A program made the position numbers and the translations under genes. Positions 1-7,414 of a DNA stretch of 14,837 nucleotides are shown here, one piece after another. The DNA comes from RGIG3009 sp045541305 (GTDB lineage Bacteria; Bacillota; Clostridia; Oscillospirales; Acutalibacteraceae). A model generated the notes under the pieces. It was not told the origin of the DNA, ran no database searches, and saw only the letters and a program-made list of their open reading frames with translations. The stretch lies in NCBI GenBank assembly GCA_045541305.1, contig JAZQIV010000151.1, positions 1-14,837 of the forward strand, read 5' to 3'. How positions within the stretch are numbered: the first letter of the stretch is position 1; each line of letters opens with the position of its first letter.

Positions 1-1009
1 CGCGGGGCAGCAGATCCACTTCAGCGGCGAGCGGGCGGATCTCATCGATCGCACGGCCGTCCACGCGCTTGCCGTCGTCCAACAACCAGCGGCGTACCAC
101 GTATTTCTGCAGTTTGTACAGGCATTCGTCAATTTTGGCGATCTGCTCGGGATACACTTCGTCAAACTTCTCATGCACTTTGTCGTACACGGGGAGCAAG
201 CGCTCGTCACGGACAAGCTTATCATCGGTATCCAGCGCAAAGCGGACGTCTTCGATGGCGAATTCTTTGATCGCTTCGAACATATCCGGATCGGGATCGT
301 TGGATTCAAACGCGAACTTCGGTTTGCCGATTTCCGCCTGAATGCCTTTGATGAATTCCACGATTTGCTGGTTGGCTTCGTGGCCTTTCATGATACCTTC
401 AAACATGGTATCGTTGTCCACCTCGTTGGCACCGGCTTCGATCATGGCAACCAGATCGGCGGTGGAAGCGACGGTGACGTGCATGTCGGATTTCTTTTCC
501 TGCTCGGCGGTGGGGTTGATGACGTATTCACCGTCCACCAAGCCGACGACAACACCCGAGATCGGGCCGTCCCACGGGATGTCCGAAATGGAGATGGCGA
601 TGGACGCACCGATCATCGCGGTGGTTTCCGGCGGGCAGTCGGGATCGACCGACATGACGGTACACACGATGGATACGTCGTTACGCATATCTTTCGGGAA
701 CAGGGGGCGGATCGGGCGGTCGATGACGCGGGAGGTCAGGATCGCTTTTTCGGTCGGGCGGCCTTCACGGCGTTGGAACGAGCCGGGAATGTGACCGACA
801 GCGTAGAGCTTTTCTTCGTAGTCGACGGAAAGCGGGAAAAAGTCCACACCTTCACGGGGCTTTGCCGAAGCGGTGACGTTGCACAAAATCGAGGTATCGC
901 CGTAGCGTACCATGCAGGAACCGCTGGACAGCTGTGCCATTTTGCCGGTTTCCACTTTCAAGGGACGGCCGGCAAGAGTGGTTTCGAATACACGATAGTT
1001 TTCGAACAT
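1..1009 (-). CDS. pnp: Polyribonucleotide nucleotidyltransferase (PNPase), N-terminal part, cut by window edge
   Basis: PNPase degrades RNA 3'-to-5' by phosphorolysis as a cytoplasmic homotrimer. The visible 336 codons start MFENYRVFETTLAGRPLKVE and contain the family's first RNase PH-like core: MVRYGDTSILCNVT, the RNA-contacting loop SFQRREGRPTEKAIL (E. coli has FFRREGRP), SRVIDRPIRPLFP and MIGASIAISISDIPW. The helical linker follows (PDPDMFEAIKEFAIEDVR), and the window ends around KRVDGRAIDEIRPL, the start of the second core. Family proteins are about 700 residues, so roughly half is present. The start at 1009 is preceded by CGGAGGA at good spacing. The gene lies downstream of rpsO on the same strand, the usual bacterial order, with a structured 198-nt spacer between them that may regulate it. 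Identification is confident. The missing end is due only to the window edge. Confidence 0.97.
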   Translation of the reverse strand, partial: MFENYRVFETTLAGRPLKVETGKMAQLSSGSCMVRYGDTSILCNVTASAKPREGVDFFPLSVDYEEKLYAVGHIPGSFQRREGRPTEKAILTSRVIDRPIRPLFPKDMRNDVSIVCTVMSVDPDCPPETTAMIGASIAISISDIPWDGPISGVVVGLVDGEYVINPTAEQEKKSDMHVTVASTADLVAMIEAGANEVDNDTMFEGIMKGHEANQQIVEFIKGIQAEIGKPKFAFESNDPDPDMFEAIKEFAIEDVRFALDTDDKLVRDERLLPVYDKVHEKFDEVYPEQIAKIDECLYKLQKYVVRRWLLDDGKRVDGRAIDEIRPLAAEVDLLPR

Positions 1010-1020
1010 AGTACAATCCT

Positions 1021-1141
1021 CCGTTTTAAAATTTGATATTTCCAAACGGTATGCGGACGGATCTTTTTAGCAATAAAACCGACGTTCTCGTTTGGTGAAA
1101 GCGCCCGTTTCACTGCTAAAAAATCACGCCCCCGCATACCG
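1021..1141 (-). promoter_or_regulatory. Branched palindromic leader upstream of pnp (candidate regulatory RNA)
   Basis: Seen directly: a perfect 10-bp outer stem (CGGTATGCGG at 1047-1056 with CCGCATACCG at 1132-1141), then an imperfect stretch, then a second perfect 9-bp stem (TTTTTAGCA at 1064-1072 with TGCTAAAAA at 1114-1122). This encloses two small hairpins: GTGAAA/TTTCAC at 1095-1113 and AAACCGA/TCGTTT, with one bulged C, at 1076-1093. Read on the minus strand this is a four-armed RNA just before the pnp ribosome binding site. The 3' end of the outer stem continues into ACCGTTT, which could alternatively pair with AAACGG at 1021-1026, touching the GGAGG. In E. coli a hairpin leader between rpsO and pnp is cut by RNase III and mediates PNPase autoregulation. 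A similar role here is inference. Confidence 0.5.
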
Positions 1142-1167
1142 TGCAGGACGGGATAATAAAGCAGGTT

Positions 1168-1198
1168 GAGGCAGGAGAGCGTGACGCTCGCCTGCCTC
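1168..1198 (-). terminator. Strong hairpin after rpsO (terminator, attenuator or processing site)
   Basis: Arms GAGGCAGG (1168-1175) and CCTGCCTC (1191-1198) pair fully. After one A-G mismatch, GAGCG pairs with CGCTC around a 3-nt loop. It starts about 10 nt after the rpsO stop codon. On the minus strand the following sequence is AACCTGCTTTATTAT, so the U-tract is poor and delayed. Partial termination, or protection/processing of the rpsO 3' end with read-through into pnp, fits better than full termination. I see no convincing sigma-A promoter between here and pnp. Confidence 0.55.
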
Positions 1199-1207
1199 AT
1201 AGCAGCC

Positions 1208-1471
1208 TTATTTACGCAGACCCAGTTTTTCGACGATCGCGCGGTAACGGTTGATGTCCTTCTTCATCAGGTAGTTGAGAAGGTTGCGGCGATGGCCGAC
1301 CATTTTGAGCAGACCACGGCGGGAGTGGTGATCCTTCTTGTGCACTTTCAAGTGCTCGGTCAGATCGTTGATGCGGCGGGTCAGAACCGCAATCTGGACT
1401 TCGGGAGAACCCGTGTCACCCTCGTGAGTGGCGTACTTCTGCATGATTTCGGTTTTTTCGTTTGCTAACAT
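1208..1471 (-). CDS. rpsO: 30S ribosomal protein S15
   Basis: S15 is a primary 16S rRNA binding protein of the small-subunit platform. The 87-residue product matches the normal length of about 88 and shows the family signatures: THEGDTGSPEVQIAVLTRRI (15-34), the LTEHLKVHKKDHHSRRGLL stretch that contacts rRNA (37-55), VGHRRNLLNYLMKKD (58-72) and the C-terminal RYRAIVEKLGLRK. The start at 1471 is chosen because MLANEKTEIM is the conserved N-terminus and AGAGGTG sits 7 nt upstream. An in-frame ATG at 1570 would add 33 residues with no family resemblance. It has its own promoter and a leader of about 109 nt, and is followed by a hairpin and pnp. Confidence 0.98.
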   Translation of the reverse strand: MLANEKTEIMQKYATHEGDTGSPEVQIAVLTRRINDLTEHLKVHKKDHHSRRGLLKMVGHRRNLLNYLMKKDINRYRAIVEKLGLRK

Positions 1472-1580
1472 GGTGTTACACCTCTTTACAATATTTCCGC
1501 AAATCCAGAAAGGGAAACGGTGTTTCCTCCAAAGGCGGCATACTCCACGATCCGGATAAGGGATGTGCACAATCGCGTGC
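1472..1580 (-). promoter_or_regulatory. rpsO 5' leader with small hairpins, possible S15 autoregulation
   Basis: The distance from the predicted transcription start (near 1580) to the ATG is about 109 nt, long for a single short gene. It can form a 6-bp hairpin GGAAAC/GTTTCC (1513-1527, 3-nt loop) and a GCAC/GTGC hairpin (1567-1580) at the 5' end. S15 represses its own mRNA through leader structures that differ between bacterial lineages. That a leader exists is supported by the promoter position. That it binds S15 is inference, and I cannot match it to a named S15-binding class. Confidence 0.35.
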
Positions 1581-1586
1581 TTTCGT

Positions 1587-1615
1587 AGTATATCACATAA
1601 AATTCCGGATGTAAA
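1587..1615 (-). promoter_or_regulatory. Sigma-A promoter of rpsO
   Basis: On the minus strand, TTTACA (1610-1615) is followed after exactly 17 nt by TATACT (1587-1592). The preceding TGA gives an extended -10 (TGn). Each hexamer is one mismatch from consensus (TTGACA, TATAAT). The position fits initiation near 1580, upstream of rpsO. It lies back to back with the plus-strand ydbS-like gene. Confidence 0.75.
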
Positions 1616-1706
1616 GAGGAATTTTTAATTTTTGCAAAACAACATAGTCGGCGGCAGATGGGGTATACCTACAATAGGAAATAAAAGACAGAAAAGGCGG
1701 GAGCGT

Positions 1707-2114
1707 ATGACGTTTTGTGCGGGGGACGGCGCGGCAGCGGTGTTGCGTTGTGTGGTCGCCGCAGTTCTGGTTCTGATCGTGGCAGCCGTGCGCACGGTGG
1801 CAGGGGACGGCTGGTGGCTGGCGATCCCGTTGGTGTGCTTCGAGGTATTGTGGTGGTACTGCGCGCGGTTTGTACGGTCGTTGCAAGGAACGATGGATGC
1901 GGTGCGCATCCGCGTGCAATACGGGGTGCTGTGGAAGCGGGAAACCACCGTGCCGCTTCGTGCGCTGCGCACGTTCGAAACCTTTGTGCCGCCGCTGCAC
2001 CGTATTTTCCGTTGCCGCACGGTGGTGCTGCGGTTTGCGGGCGGCAGCGTGTGGCTGCCGCTGCTTTGTGAACAGACAGCACAGCAATTGGCACGGCGGT
2101 TGGAGGCAGGATGA
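1707..2114 (+). CDS. Small bacterial PH-domain membrane protein, YdbS-like
   Basis: The 135-residue product has two membrane segments (about 10-28 and 36-54) followed by a short beta-rich domain (about 60-133). That domain has the pattern of the bacterial PH domain family bPH2 (formerly DUF304): VRIRVQYGVLWKRETTVPLRAL, then a strand pair ending in a 'VWLPLLCEQ-AQQLARRL' helix. B. subtilis YdbS is a similar two-TM plus one-PH protein of about 160 residues. The start at 1707 is chosen for the G-rich site GGCGGGAG just upstream. An in-frame ATG at 1632 would run back over the promoter region. The stop overlaps the next gene's start (ATGA), so the two are translationally coupled. In B. subtilis ydbST is a sigma-W target linked to antimicrobial peptide resistance. 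That role here is only an inference. The sequence 1616-1706 shows an 8-bp palindrome GGTATACC but no convincing -35/-10 pair. Confidence 0.75.
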   Translation: MTFCAGDGAAAVLRCVVAAVLVLIVAAVRTVAGDGWWLAIPLVCFEVLWWYCARFVRSLQGTMDAVRIRVQYGVLWKRETTVPLRALRTFETFVPPLHRIFRCRTVVLRFAGGSVWLPLLCEQTAQQLARRLEAG

Positions 2115-3460
2115 TGCAACGACGTCCACACGGGTTATTCCTATTATACGATATAAAACGATGGCTGCCGTTGCTGACGGTGATCGTGCTGCGGTTACTG
2201 AGTGCTGAAACGTCGGTAACCGTATGGGTGCGTGACGGCGCGTTTTGCGTGTTGCTGCTGGGCTATTCGGTGATGCGGATGTGCGTCTGTCGGTATCGGA
2301 TCGATGCGCGCAGCGTGGGGGTACGGCAGGGCGTGGTGTGCCGCCGCACGCTGCACATTCAGGTGGCGGATGCGGCTTCGGTGGAGATCGAGCGCAGTCT
2401 GCCGGCAGCGTTGCTGCGCGGCAGGCGGGTGCGGGTGAACACGGCGGGGCTGCGGCGGCGATCGGATGCGGTGTTGTATGTATCCGCTGACGAGGTGCGG
2501 CGGTCGTTTGTGCTGCGCGACCGTGCGCAGGCGGGGCGGTTACGGGCGCGCTTTTGGCCGATCGTGGTGTTGGCGATTTCGGGCTCCAACGCGGCGGTGG
2601 GGTTGCTGACGGCGGTTCCGTTGTTACGACAGCTGGGGCGATTTTTGGGCGAAGAAATAGCTCCCGACGCGGTGGGGGCCGTGCAGCAGCTGTTTTCGGC
2701 AGAGGTAGGGGCGGCGTTATATACGCTCGGGAATCTGCTGCTGTGGGGGTGGGGCTTTGCAGCGCTGAACACCGTGTTGCGCTATATCGGCTTTTACGCG
2801 ACGGTGCAGGGGGAGCAGTTGCATTTGGTATCGGGATTGTTCACCCGACGCGACGTGCTGATCGACCGCGATAAGATCACGGCGGTGGAGCTGCGGCAAA
2901 CGCTGCTGATGCGGGTGATGGGGCTGTATACCGCCGTGATTACGGCGGCGGGGTACGGACGGGATTTGGGCGCACGCCCCGTGCTGGTACCTGCTGCGGA
3001 CCCGCATACCGTGAGTGCGACCTTGCGGCAGGTGCTGCCGCGTTTCCCGATTTGTGATGCATACGTGAAGGTGCAGCGCCGCGCGGCGTGGCGATATTTG
3101 TTTGCGCCGTTGTGTTTGCTGACGGCGGCTGCGAGTCTGCCGATGCTTCGCAGCATGTGGCGCACGCCCGCATTTTTGGCGTTGGTGCTGGGCGTTTGGT
3201 GGGGTGCGGTGCGATGGCTGGGATATCGAAGCGGGGGCTTTGGCTGGGATGACAAGGCGGTGACGGTGCGCTATCCGCGAGGGCTGGCGCTGTACCAGGT
3301 GCAGATGCCGCGCGACACGGTGGACCATGTGACGGTGACGCAAAGTGTGTGGCAACGGCGGCGTGGGTTGTGTACCGTTTCGGTGCGCTGCTTTGGCGAA
3401 AAGAAGCGACGGCATCGGGTGTGGGGCTTACCATACGATGCCGTGAAGCAATGGGTATAA
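2111..3460 (+). CDS. Large multi-PH-domain membrane protein, YdbT-like
   Basis: The 449-residue product looks built of three repeats of two membrane segments plus one bPH2-like domain. Membrane segments lie at about 17-31/43-57, 148-170/200-228 and 325-345/352-368. PH-like stretches lie at about 60-130 (YRIDARSVGVRQGVVCRRT), 229-310 (GFYATVQGEQLHLVSGLFTRRD, then LIDRDKITAVELRQTLLMR) and 370-447 (VTVRYPRGLALYQVQMPRDTVDH). The middle repeat matches the family best. YdbT of B. subtilis has the same architecture at a little under 500 residues. The start at 2111 overlaps the stop of the YdbS-like gene by 4 nt and has GGAGG 5-9 nt upstream. The two probably form one membrane complex. The biochemical function of this family is not established. 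A terminator follows directly after the stop codon. Confidence 0.75.
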   Translation: MMQRRPHGLFLLYDIKRWLPLLTVIVLRLLSAETSVTVWVRDGAFCVLLLGYSVMRMCVCRYRIDARSVGVRQGVVCRRTLHIQVADAASVEIERSLPAALLRGRRVRVNTAGLRRRSDAVLYVSADEVRRSFVLRDRAQAGRLRARFWPIVVLAISGSNAAVGLLTAVPLLRQLGRFLGEEIAPDAVGAVQQLFSAEVGAALYTLGNLLLWGWGFAALNTVLRYIGFYATVQGEQLHLVSGLFTRRDVLIDRDKITAVELRQTLLMRVMGLYTAVITAAGYGRDLGARPVLVPAADPHTVSATLRQVLPRFPICDAYVKVQRRAAWRYLFAPLCLLTAAASLPMLRSMWRTPAFLALVLGVWWGAVRWLGYRSGGFGWDDKAVTVRYPRGLALYQVQMPRDTVDHVTVTQSVWQRRRGLCTVSVRCFGEKKRRHRVWGLPYDAVKQWV

Positions 3461-3495
3461 AAAAGCAGGCGCTCTCTTTAAGAGCGCCTGCTTTT
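3461..3495. terminator. Perfect 15-bp bidirectional terminator
   Basis: AAAAGCAGGCGCTCT (3461-3475) pairs perfectly with AGAGCGCCTGCTTTT (3481-3495) around the 5-nt loop CTTTA. It ends in T-runs on both strands. It starts directly after the ydbT-like stop codon and lies 4 nt beyond the stop of the convergent DUF4340-like gene, so it serves both transcripts. Confidence 0.93.
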
Positions 3496-3499
3496 GCCG

Positions 3500-5044
3500 T
3501 TATTGAGCAACGGGTTTTCCATCCAGATATTTTTGCAAATTATCAAGATAGTTTTGCACGTCTTTCATGTTCACCAGATGTTTTTCACCGGTGCTGTGCT
3601 GTACGATGCAATGACCCGCGGTGTAAGAATAAATGTTGATGCGAACCGTGCCGCCGTTTTGGGCATTCTGCGAAAACACGACGCCGAGCAACGGCGTGCC
3701 GGTGGGTGTTTCCGTGGTACCGCCGACGCGGTGCATGCCGATCAGGTCGGCATACAAAGCGCGGAAATCGGCGGTGGGATACGTTTTGCCGTTTGCGGTC
3801 ACAGTGAGCTTTTTGTCGCTGTCTTCTTCGTCCGGGTGATGCGACAGCGCAAACGCGGTGGTGGTGCCATTTGCCGTAAACGTCAGCTTGTTGACGTTTT
3901 GAATGTATTGGAAATACAACATGCTGTCGGCAACATCGTCATACTGCATCTCCAGCCACGTGATGGTGGACGGATCAAACAGATAAAGCAGCGGGACAAG
4001 CTTGCCCTCGGCATATACCGCACCGTAACGCAGACCGTCTTCGGTTTTATTGCCGATCTTGATGGTGTAGCGATAGGTGCTGTGATAGGTGACGGTATCG
4101 GTGGTTTCGCCTTCTTTATCGGCGGTGGGGGTGGTGCGCTTTAACGACAGACTCACATCGCAAGCCGAATAGGGCGTGTTGATTCCGCAAGCGGCGAGAT
4201 CGGCTGCGGTGGGACGAATTTTGGCCACATCCGAAGCGGCGAGCGACGTGAACGTGGTGTAGTTGATGAGTTCACTGTTGGAATCCACCGCGTGGAAATA
4301 CGGTTCCTGGATGACGTAACCGCTGATAATCATGGCGTTTTCTTTGTCGGCGGGTTCCTCCGTTACCTGGAAGCGAACCTTGGAGGGGCGCACCTTGCCG
4401 CTCAACGTACAATCGCGCACCACCACGGTGTCGGTGGTTTCGGTGGCGGTGGGGGCGACGATCGGTACACAATCGAGGTATGCGGTGAACTCGTACGACA
4501 CGGTTTCACAGAAGGTGGCATCCACCAGGTAAACGGCGGTTTTGCCGACCTCGCGCAGGTAATAGCCCTCTTTGGAGGGGGCGAGGTTTCCGATCTCAAA
4601 TGCAAACGTCGTATCGTCGGAATAGGTTGCCGAAACGGTGATGTAAAGATCGGGGGTGGTAAACCCGAAATCCGCCGGGGTGGCGGGGTTTTCATCGATC
4701 AAGCGGGTGGCGCTGACCGACAGCAGCGCTTTGGTTACTTCCTCCATCGTGCTTTGTGACAGCGGCAGATCGTCGAAGCCGACCAACGTATACAGGCCGT
4801 CTTTGGTGGCGGCGATGGTGTGCTTGACGCTGCCGATCGCAATTTCCGCTTTGGTGACGGTGACGTCTTTTTTATCTGTTTTGTCCAACAGCACAACGGA
4901 ATCGTCACGCGGTTGCTCCTCCGGCAGATCTTCCTGCGGTTCGGGCAGCAACAGCAAAAGGCCGACCAGCAGCACCGCTACCGCCGCCAACGCAATGACG
5001 GCGAACAGCAGCGAGCGGGTGCGTTTGCTCATGCGCTTACTCAT
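3500..5044 (-). CDS. DUF4340-like membrane-anchored extracytoplasmic protein of ABC operon
   Basis: The product is 514 residues: a basic N-terminus (MSKRMSKRTR), one membrane segment (about 11-33), then a large soluble, Thr-rich extracytoplasmic part. Repeated patterns such as 'TKDGLYTLVGFDDLPLSQ', 'ATRLIDENPATPADFGF', 'FEIGNLAPSKEGYYLRE' and 'YTIKIGNKTEDGLRYG' match DUF4340, which usually comes in tandem copies and sits next to GldG-like genes. The function is unknown; it probably works with the transporter at the outer face of the membrane. The start at 5044 is preferred because AGAGGAGG is 5 nt upstream and the ATGA overlaps the gldG-like stop. An in-frame ATG at 5077 would lie further inside the upstream gene with no better site. 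It is the last gene of the operon and ends at the bidirectional terminator. Confidence 0.8.
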   Translation of the reverse strand: MSKRMSKRTRSLLFAVIALAAVAVLLVGLLLLLPEPQEDLPEEQPRDDSVVLLDKTDKKDVTVTKAEIAIGSVKHTIAATKDGLYTLVGFDDLPLSQSTMEEVTKALLSVSATRLIDENPATPADFGFTTPDLYITVSATYSDDTTFAFEIGNLAPSKEGYYLREVGKTAVYLVDATFCETVSYEFTAYLDCVPIVAPTATETTDTVVVRDCTLSGKVRPSKVRFQVTEEPADKENAMIISGYVIQEPYFHAVDSNSELINYTTFTSLAASDVAKIRPTAADLAACGINTPYSACDVSLSLKRTTPTADKEGETTDTVTYHSTYRYTIKIGNKTEDGLRYGAVYAEGKLVPLLYLFDPSTITWLEMQYDDVADSMLYFQYIQNVNKLTFTANGTTTAFALSHHPDEEDSDKKLTVTANGKTYPTADFRALYADLIGMHRVGGTTETPTGTPLLGVVFSQNAQNGGTVRINIYSYTAGHCIVQHSTGEKHLVNMKDVQNYLDNLQKYLDGKPVAQ

Positions 5045-6684
5045 AAGTGCCTCCTCTTGAAGAAGACGACCAGGCACAGAACAACCAGAACCAGCGGGAT
5101 GCCGAGCGTGAACACGCCGAGGCCGAGAACGGTGGCGGTCATGGACGAAATCGAGAAGGTTTCGGCGGCGAGGTCCTTGCCGGAGATCACCACGGTGTCA
5201 CCCAAGCTGCACAGCGTGCGCAGGGGCTCCAGCACCAAGCCTTCGTTTTCATACGTGCCGTTGGCGGCGTACAGCGGCATGGCGTCGCTGCCGTATACCA
5301 CAATGTGGTTTTCCACGCCTTCGTTATCCACAATGTTGAAATCGCGGGCATACGCCGCACCGATGACAGGATAGCTTTCGGCCTTGTTCTGCGGAACGTC
5401 CTCGTTGGAGGTGGCATCCTTGAGATCCTGCATGGTGGTCAGGCGGCTGCTTTCGGGGAAGGTGATCAGCTTGTGGTTGGTAAGGATCTCGTTTTCGGTG
5501 TTGTCGCTCTTTTCGGTGAGCAACTGCAGCGTCAGCGGCATGATGACCTTTTGACCGGCAACGGATTGGGTCAAATCGCTGGACGTGATGGCGGTCATGG
5601 GATAGTACGGATACGAGCCGTAAATATCCATGGGATAGTTGTTGGCATCGGTTTCCATGATGATATTGTTGGTAACGGTGATGCCGTAATCCGCTGCCAG
5701 GAAATCGTAAAGATTGGGGCAGGTGCCCTCATAGTTGCAATAGACGAACAGGTTGCGGTTGAGGTTGCCGTCGTTCTTCAGCCAATCGCGCAGGCGTTTG
5801 ATCTCATCCATGGAATAATCCTTGACGGGACCGACGATGGCAAGGGCGCCGGTGGTATCGCTGATGGTGCCGGCCGAGGTGAAATCGAGTTCCTGCGTGT
5901 AGTAGCCGTTGAGCTCGTACAGGTCTTTCAGCGCGGCGATGGAATCCTTGTTTTCGCCGTGACCGGTCAGGAACGTGACGGTGACGGTTTTGCCGCCGCA
6001 CACGCTGCTGATGTTGGTGGCGAGTTTTTGTTCCACGAGCGACGTGATGGTGGAGGAATAGGTGGAATAGTCGACCTCCTCGTCAAACAGATCGTTGACC
6101 GAGATCTTGCGGTACTGTTCGCCGCAAACAAAGAGAATATCGCCGGTGGTCGCGCCGTATTTTTCCTGATACGAGGACGACAAGGTGGGGTTTTTCTCTA
6201 AGTCGACATAGTCAACGGTGAGGTTACCGCCGCTCAAGGTGCCGTATTCCTTGGTGAACAGATAGAATTGGCGGAACACGGTGTCGTATTCTTCCGAGCC
6301 GAAATTCGGATCGGAGAAATAGGATTCCTCGGCGAGAACGGTGACGTTTACCTTTGCTGAAAGGTTTTCGGCAACCGCGTGGCTTTCCTCCGACAGCGAA
6401 TAGGTTTGGTCAGCGGTGAGGTCCAGCGTCCACGGGAAACGGTCGGCCAAAATGCCGAACACGACGTTCAAGAGCACGATAACCGCGACAACGACCACCG
6501 TGATCGCGGTGGCGGTGGCACCCAGGCGCAGCTTACGGTTGGTGCGGAGGTTCAGCTTGGACAGACGTTTCTTTTTCGGGGTCGGCTGCTCTTCGACAGC
6601 GGGTTCTGCCGTTTCGGCAACGGCTTCTTCGACAACCTCTGCCGCAGTTTCATTGGTGTTGTTGAGTTCATCAAAGTTATTCAT
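5041..6684 (-). CDS. GldG-like ABC transporter auxiliary protein
   Basis: The product is 547 residues. An acidic, Glu-rich cytoplasmic tail (about 1-35) and a basic patch (37-54) precede the first membrane segment (about 57-80). A long extracytoplasmic domain begins with the family pattern 'DRFPWTLDLTADQTYSLSEES' and includes 'VNVTVLAEES', 'VDLEKNP' and 'VTFLTGHGENKDSI'. A C-terminal membrane segment (about 515-541) ends in KRRHL. This is the layout of the GldG / ABC_transp_aux family, which accompanies ABC-2 type exporters. In Bacteroidetes GldA/F/G take part in gliding motility; in Firmicutes the role of such operons is not defined. The start at 6684 has AGGAGG 8 nt upstream. It follows the permease by 19 nt and overlaps the DUF4340-like gene by 4 nt, so all are one operon. 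Confidence 0.88.
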   Translation of the reverse strand: MNNFDELNNTNETAAEVVEEAVAETAEPAVEEQPTPKKKRLSKLNLRTNRKLRLGATATAITVVVVAVIVLLNVVFGILADRFPWTLDLTADQTYSLSEESHAVAENLSAKVNVTVLAEESYFSDPNFGSEEYDTVFRQFYLFTKEYGTLSGGNLTVDYVDLEKNPTLSSSYQEKYGATTGDILFVCGEQYRKISVNDLFDEEVDYSTYSSTITSLVEQKLATNISSVCGGKTVTVTFLTGHGENKDSIAALKDLYELNGYYTQELDFTSAGTISDTTGALAIVGPVKDYSMDEIKRLRDWLKNDGNLNRNLFVYCNYEGTCPNLYDFLAADYGITVTNNIIMETDANNYPMDIYGSYPYYPMTAITSSDLTQSVAGQKVIMPLTLQLLTEKSDNTENEILTNHKLITFPESSRLTTMQDLKDATSNEDVPQNKAESYPVIGAAYARDFNIVDNEGVENHIVVYGSDAMPLYAANGTYENEGLVLEPLRTLCSLGDTVVISGKDLAAETFSISSMTATVLGLGVFTLGIPLVLVVLCLVVFFKRRHL

Positions 6685-6703
6685 AGCGCAAGAACCTCCT
6701 TTC

Positions 6704-7414
6704 TTAATTCCAACGTTTACGGTCGAGCACGCGCACGGTTAAGAACAAGAACAGTGCGGTCATGCTGACAAAGAAGATGATATCGTCATACTGCATCAGG
6801 CCGCTGGTGAAATTCGAATAGCGGCTGGAGATCGACAAAAACTCGGTGACGGTCGTTGCCAGCTTGCTGGACGAGAACAGATCGCCGACGCTGTCGATCA
6901 TGAGCAGGGCAAAGGATGCGAGGAAGGTGCCGAGTGCGGCCACAAACTGGCTTTCGGTGAGGCACGAGATGAGCAGGCCGATCGCAATGATCATGCTGCC
7001 CAGCAGCAACAAGCCGATGAAGTTGCCGAAGATCACAAGCCAGGCGGGAGTGACCTGCGTGGCGATGATAAAGGCGAACACCAGCATGATGGCAATGCCG
7101 ATGGTGAACAGAAGCACGGCGGCGAAAAATTTGCCGAGCACGATGCCCGTGAGGCTGACGGGAGCGGTGAGCAGGGCTTGATCTGTTTTTTGGCGCTTAT
7201 CGTCGCTCATCAGGCGCATGGTGAGCACCGGCAGCACCAACAGCATGAGGAAGGACAGCACCGAGCTGAACACATAGGACAGATCGGCATAGCCGCTTGC
7301 CAGGTTGTACATGAAGAAATAGTAGCCGCTGAGCCCATAGATCATGGCGAGTACGATGTACCCGATGGGGGAGGTGAAATAGGTTTTGAATTCACGTTTA
7401 AAGACGGCACTCAT
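6704..7414 (-). CDS. ABC-2 type permease (GldF-like)
   Basis: The 236-residue membrane protein has about six predicted segments (roughly 17-36, 50-68, 91-118, 124-150, 156-178, 211-229). It opens with the typical ABC-2 permease start 'FKREFKTYFTSPIGYIVLA' and carries the 'LPVLTMRLMSDDKRQKTDQALLTAPVS' stretch that marks GldF-type and Nos/Cop-type permeases, the cytoplasmic region thought to meet the ATPase. It would form the transmembrane channel with the ATPase encoded just upstream. Its start overlaps the ATPase stop by 4 nt (ATGA) and the GldG-like gene follows 19 nt later. The substrate cannot be told from sequence. Confidence 0.92.
   Translation of the reverse strand: MSAVFKREFKTYFTSPIGYIVLAMIYGLSGYYFFMYNLASGYADLSYVFSSVLSFLMLLVLPVLTMRLMSDDKRQKTDQALLTAPVSLTGIVLGKFFAAVLLFTIGIAIMLVFAFIIATQVTPAWLVIFGNFIGLLLLGSMIIAIGLLISCLTESQFVAALGTFLASFALLMIDSVGDLFSSSKLATTVTEFLSISSRYSNFTSGLMQYDDIIFFVSMTALFLFLTVRVLDRKRWN

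Noticed and set aside
173..1036. Long plus-strand open frame opposite pnp
   Set aside because: The minus strand encodes unmistakable PNPase over the same bases. The plus frame has no family pattern and no good start site, so it is a shadow caused by high GC.
1047..1198. The two large palindromes as ends of a MITE or other insertion
   Set aside because: No flanking target duplication is visible, the hairpins stand exactly in the rpsO-pnp spacer where regulatory stems are known, and no second copy is present in the window.
1616..1706. Promoter of the ydbS-like gene (TATACC or TACAAT near 1664-1675)
   Set aside because: No -35 hexamer at proper spacing; TTGCAA at 1632 is too far from either -10 candidate.
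5047..6201. Long plus-strand open frame opposite the GldG-like gene
   Set aside because: Gly/His/Val-rich composition typical of antisense frames; the minus strand has clear family motifs, ribosome binding site and operon context.
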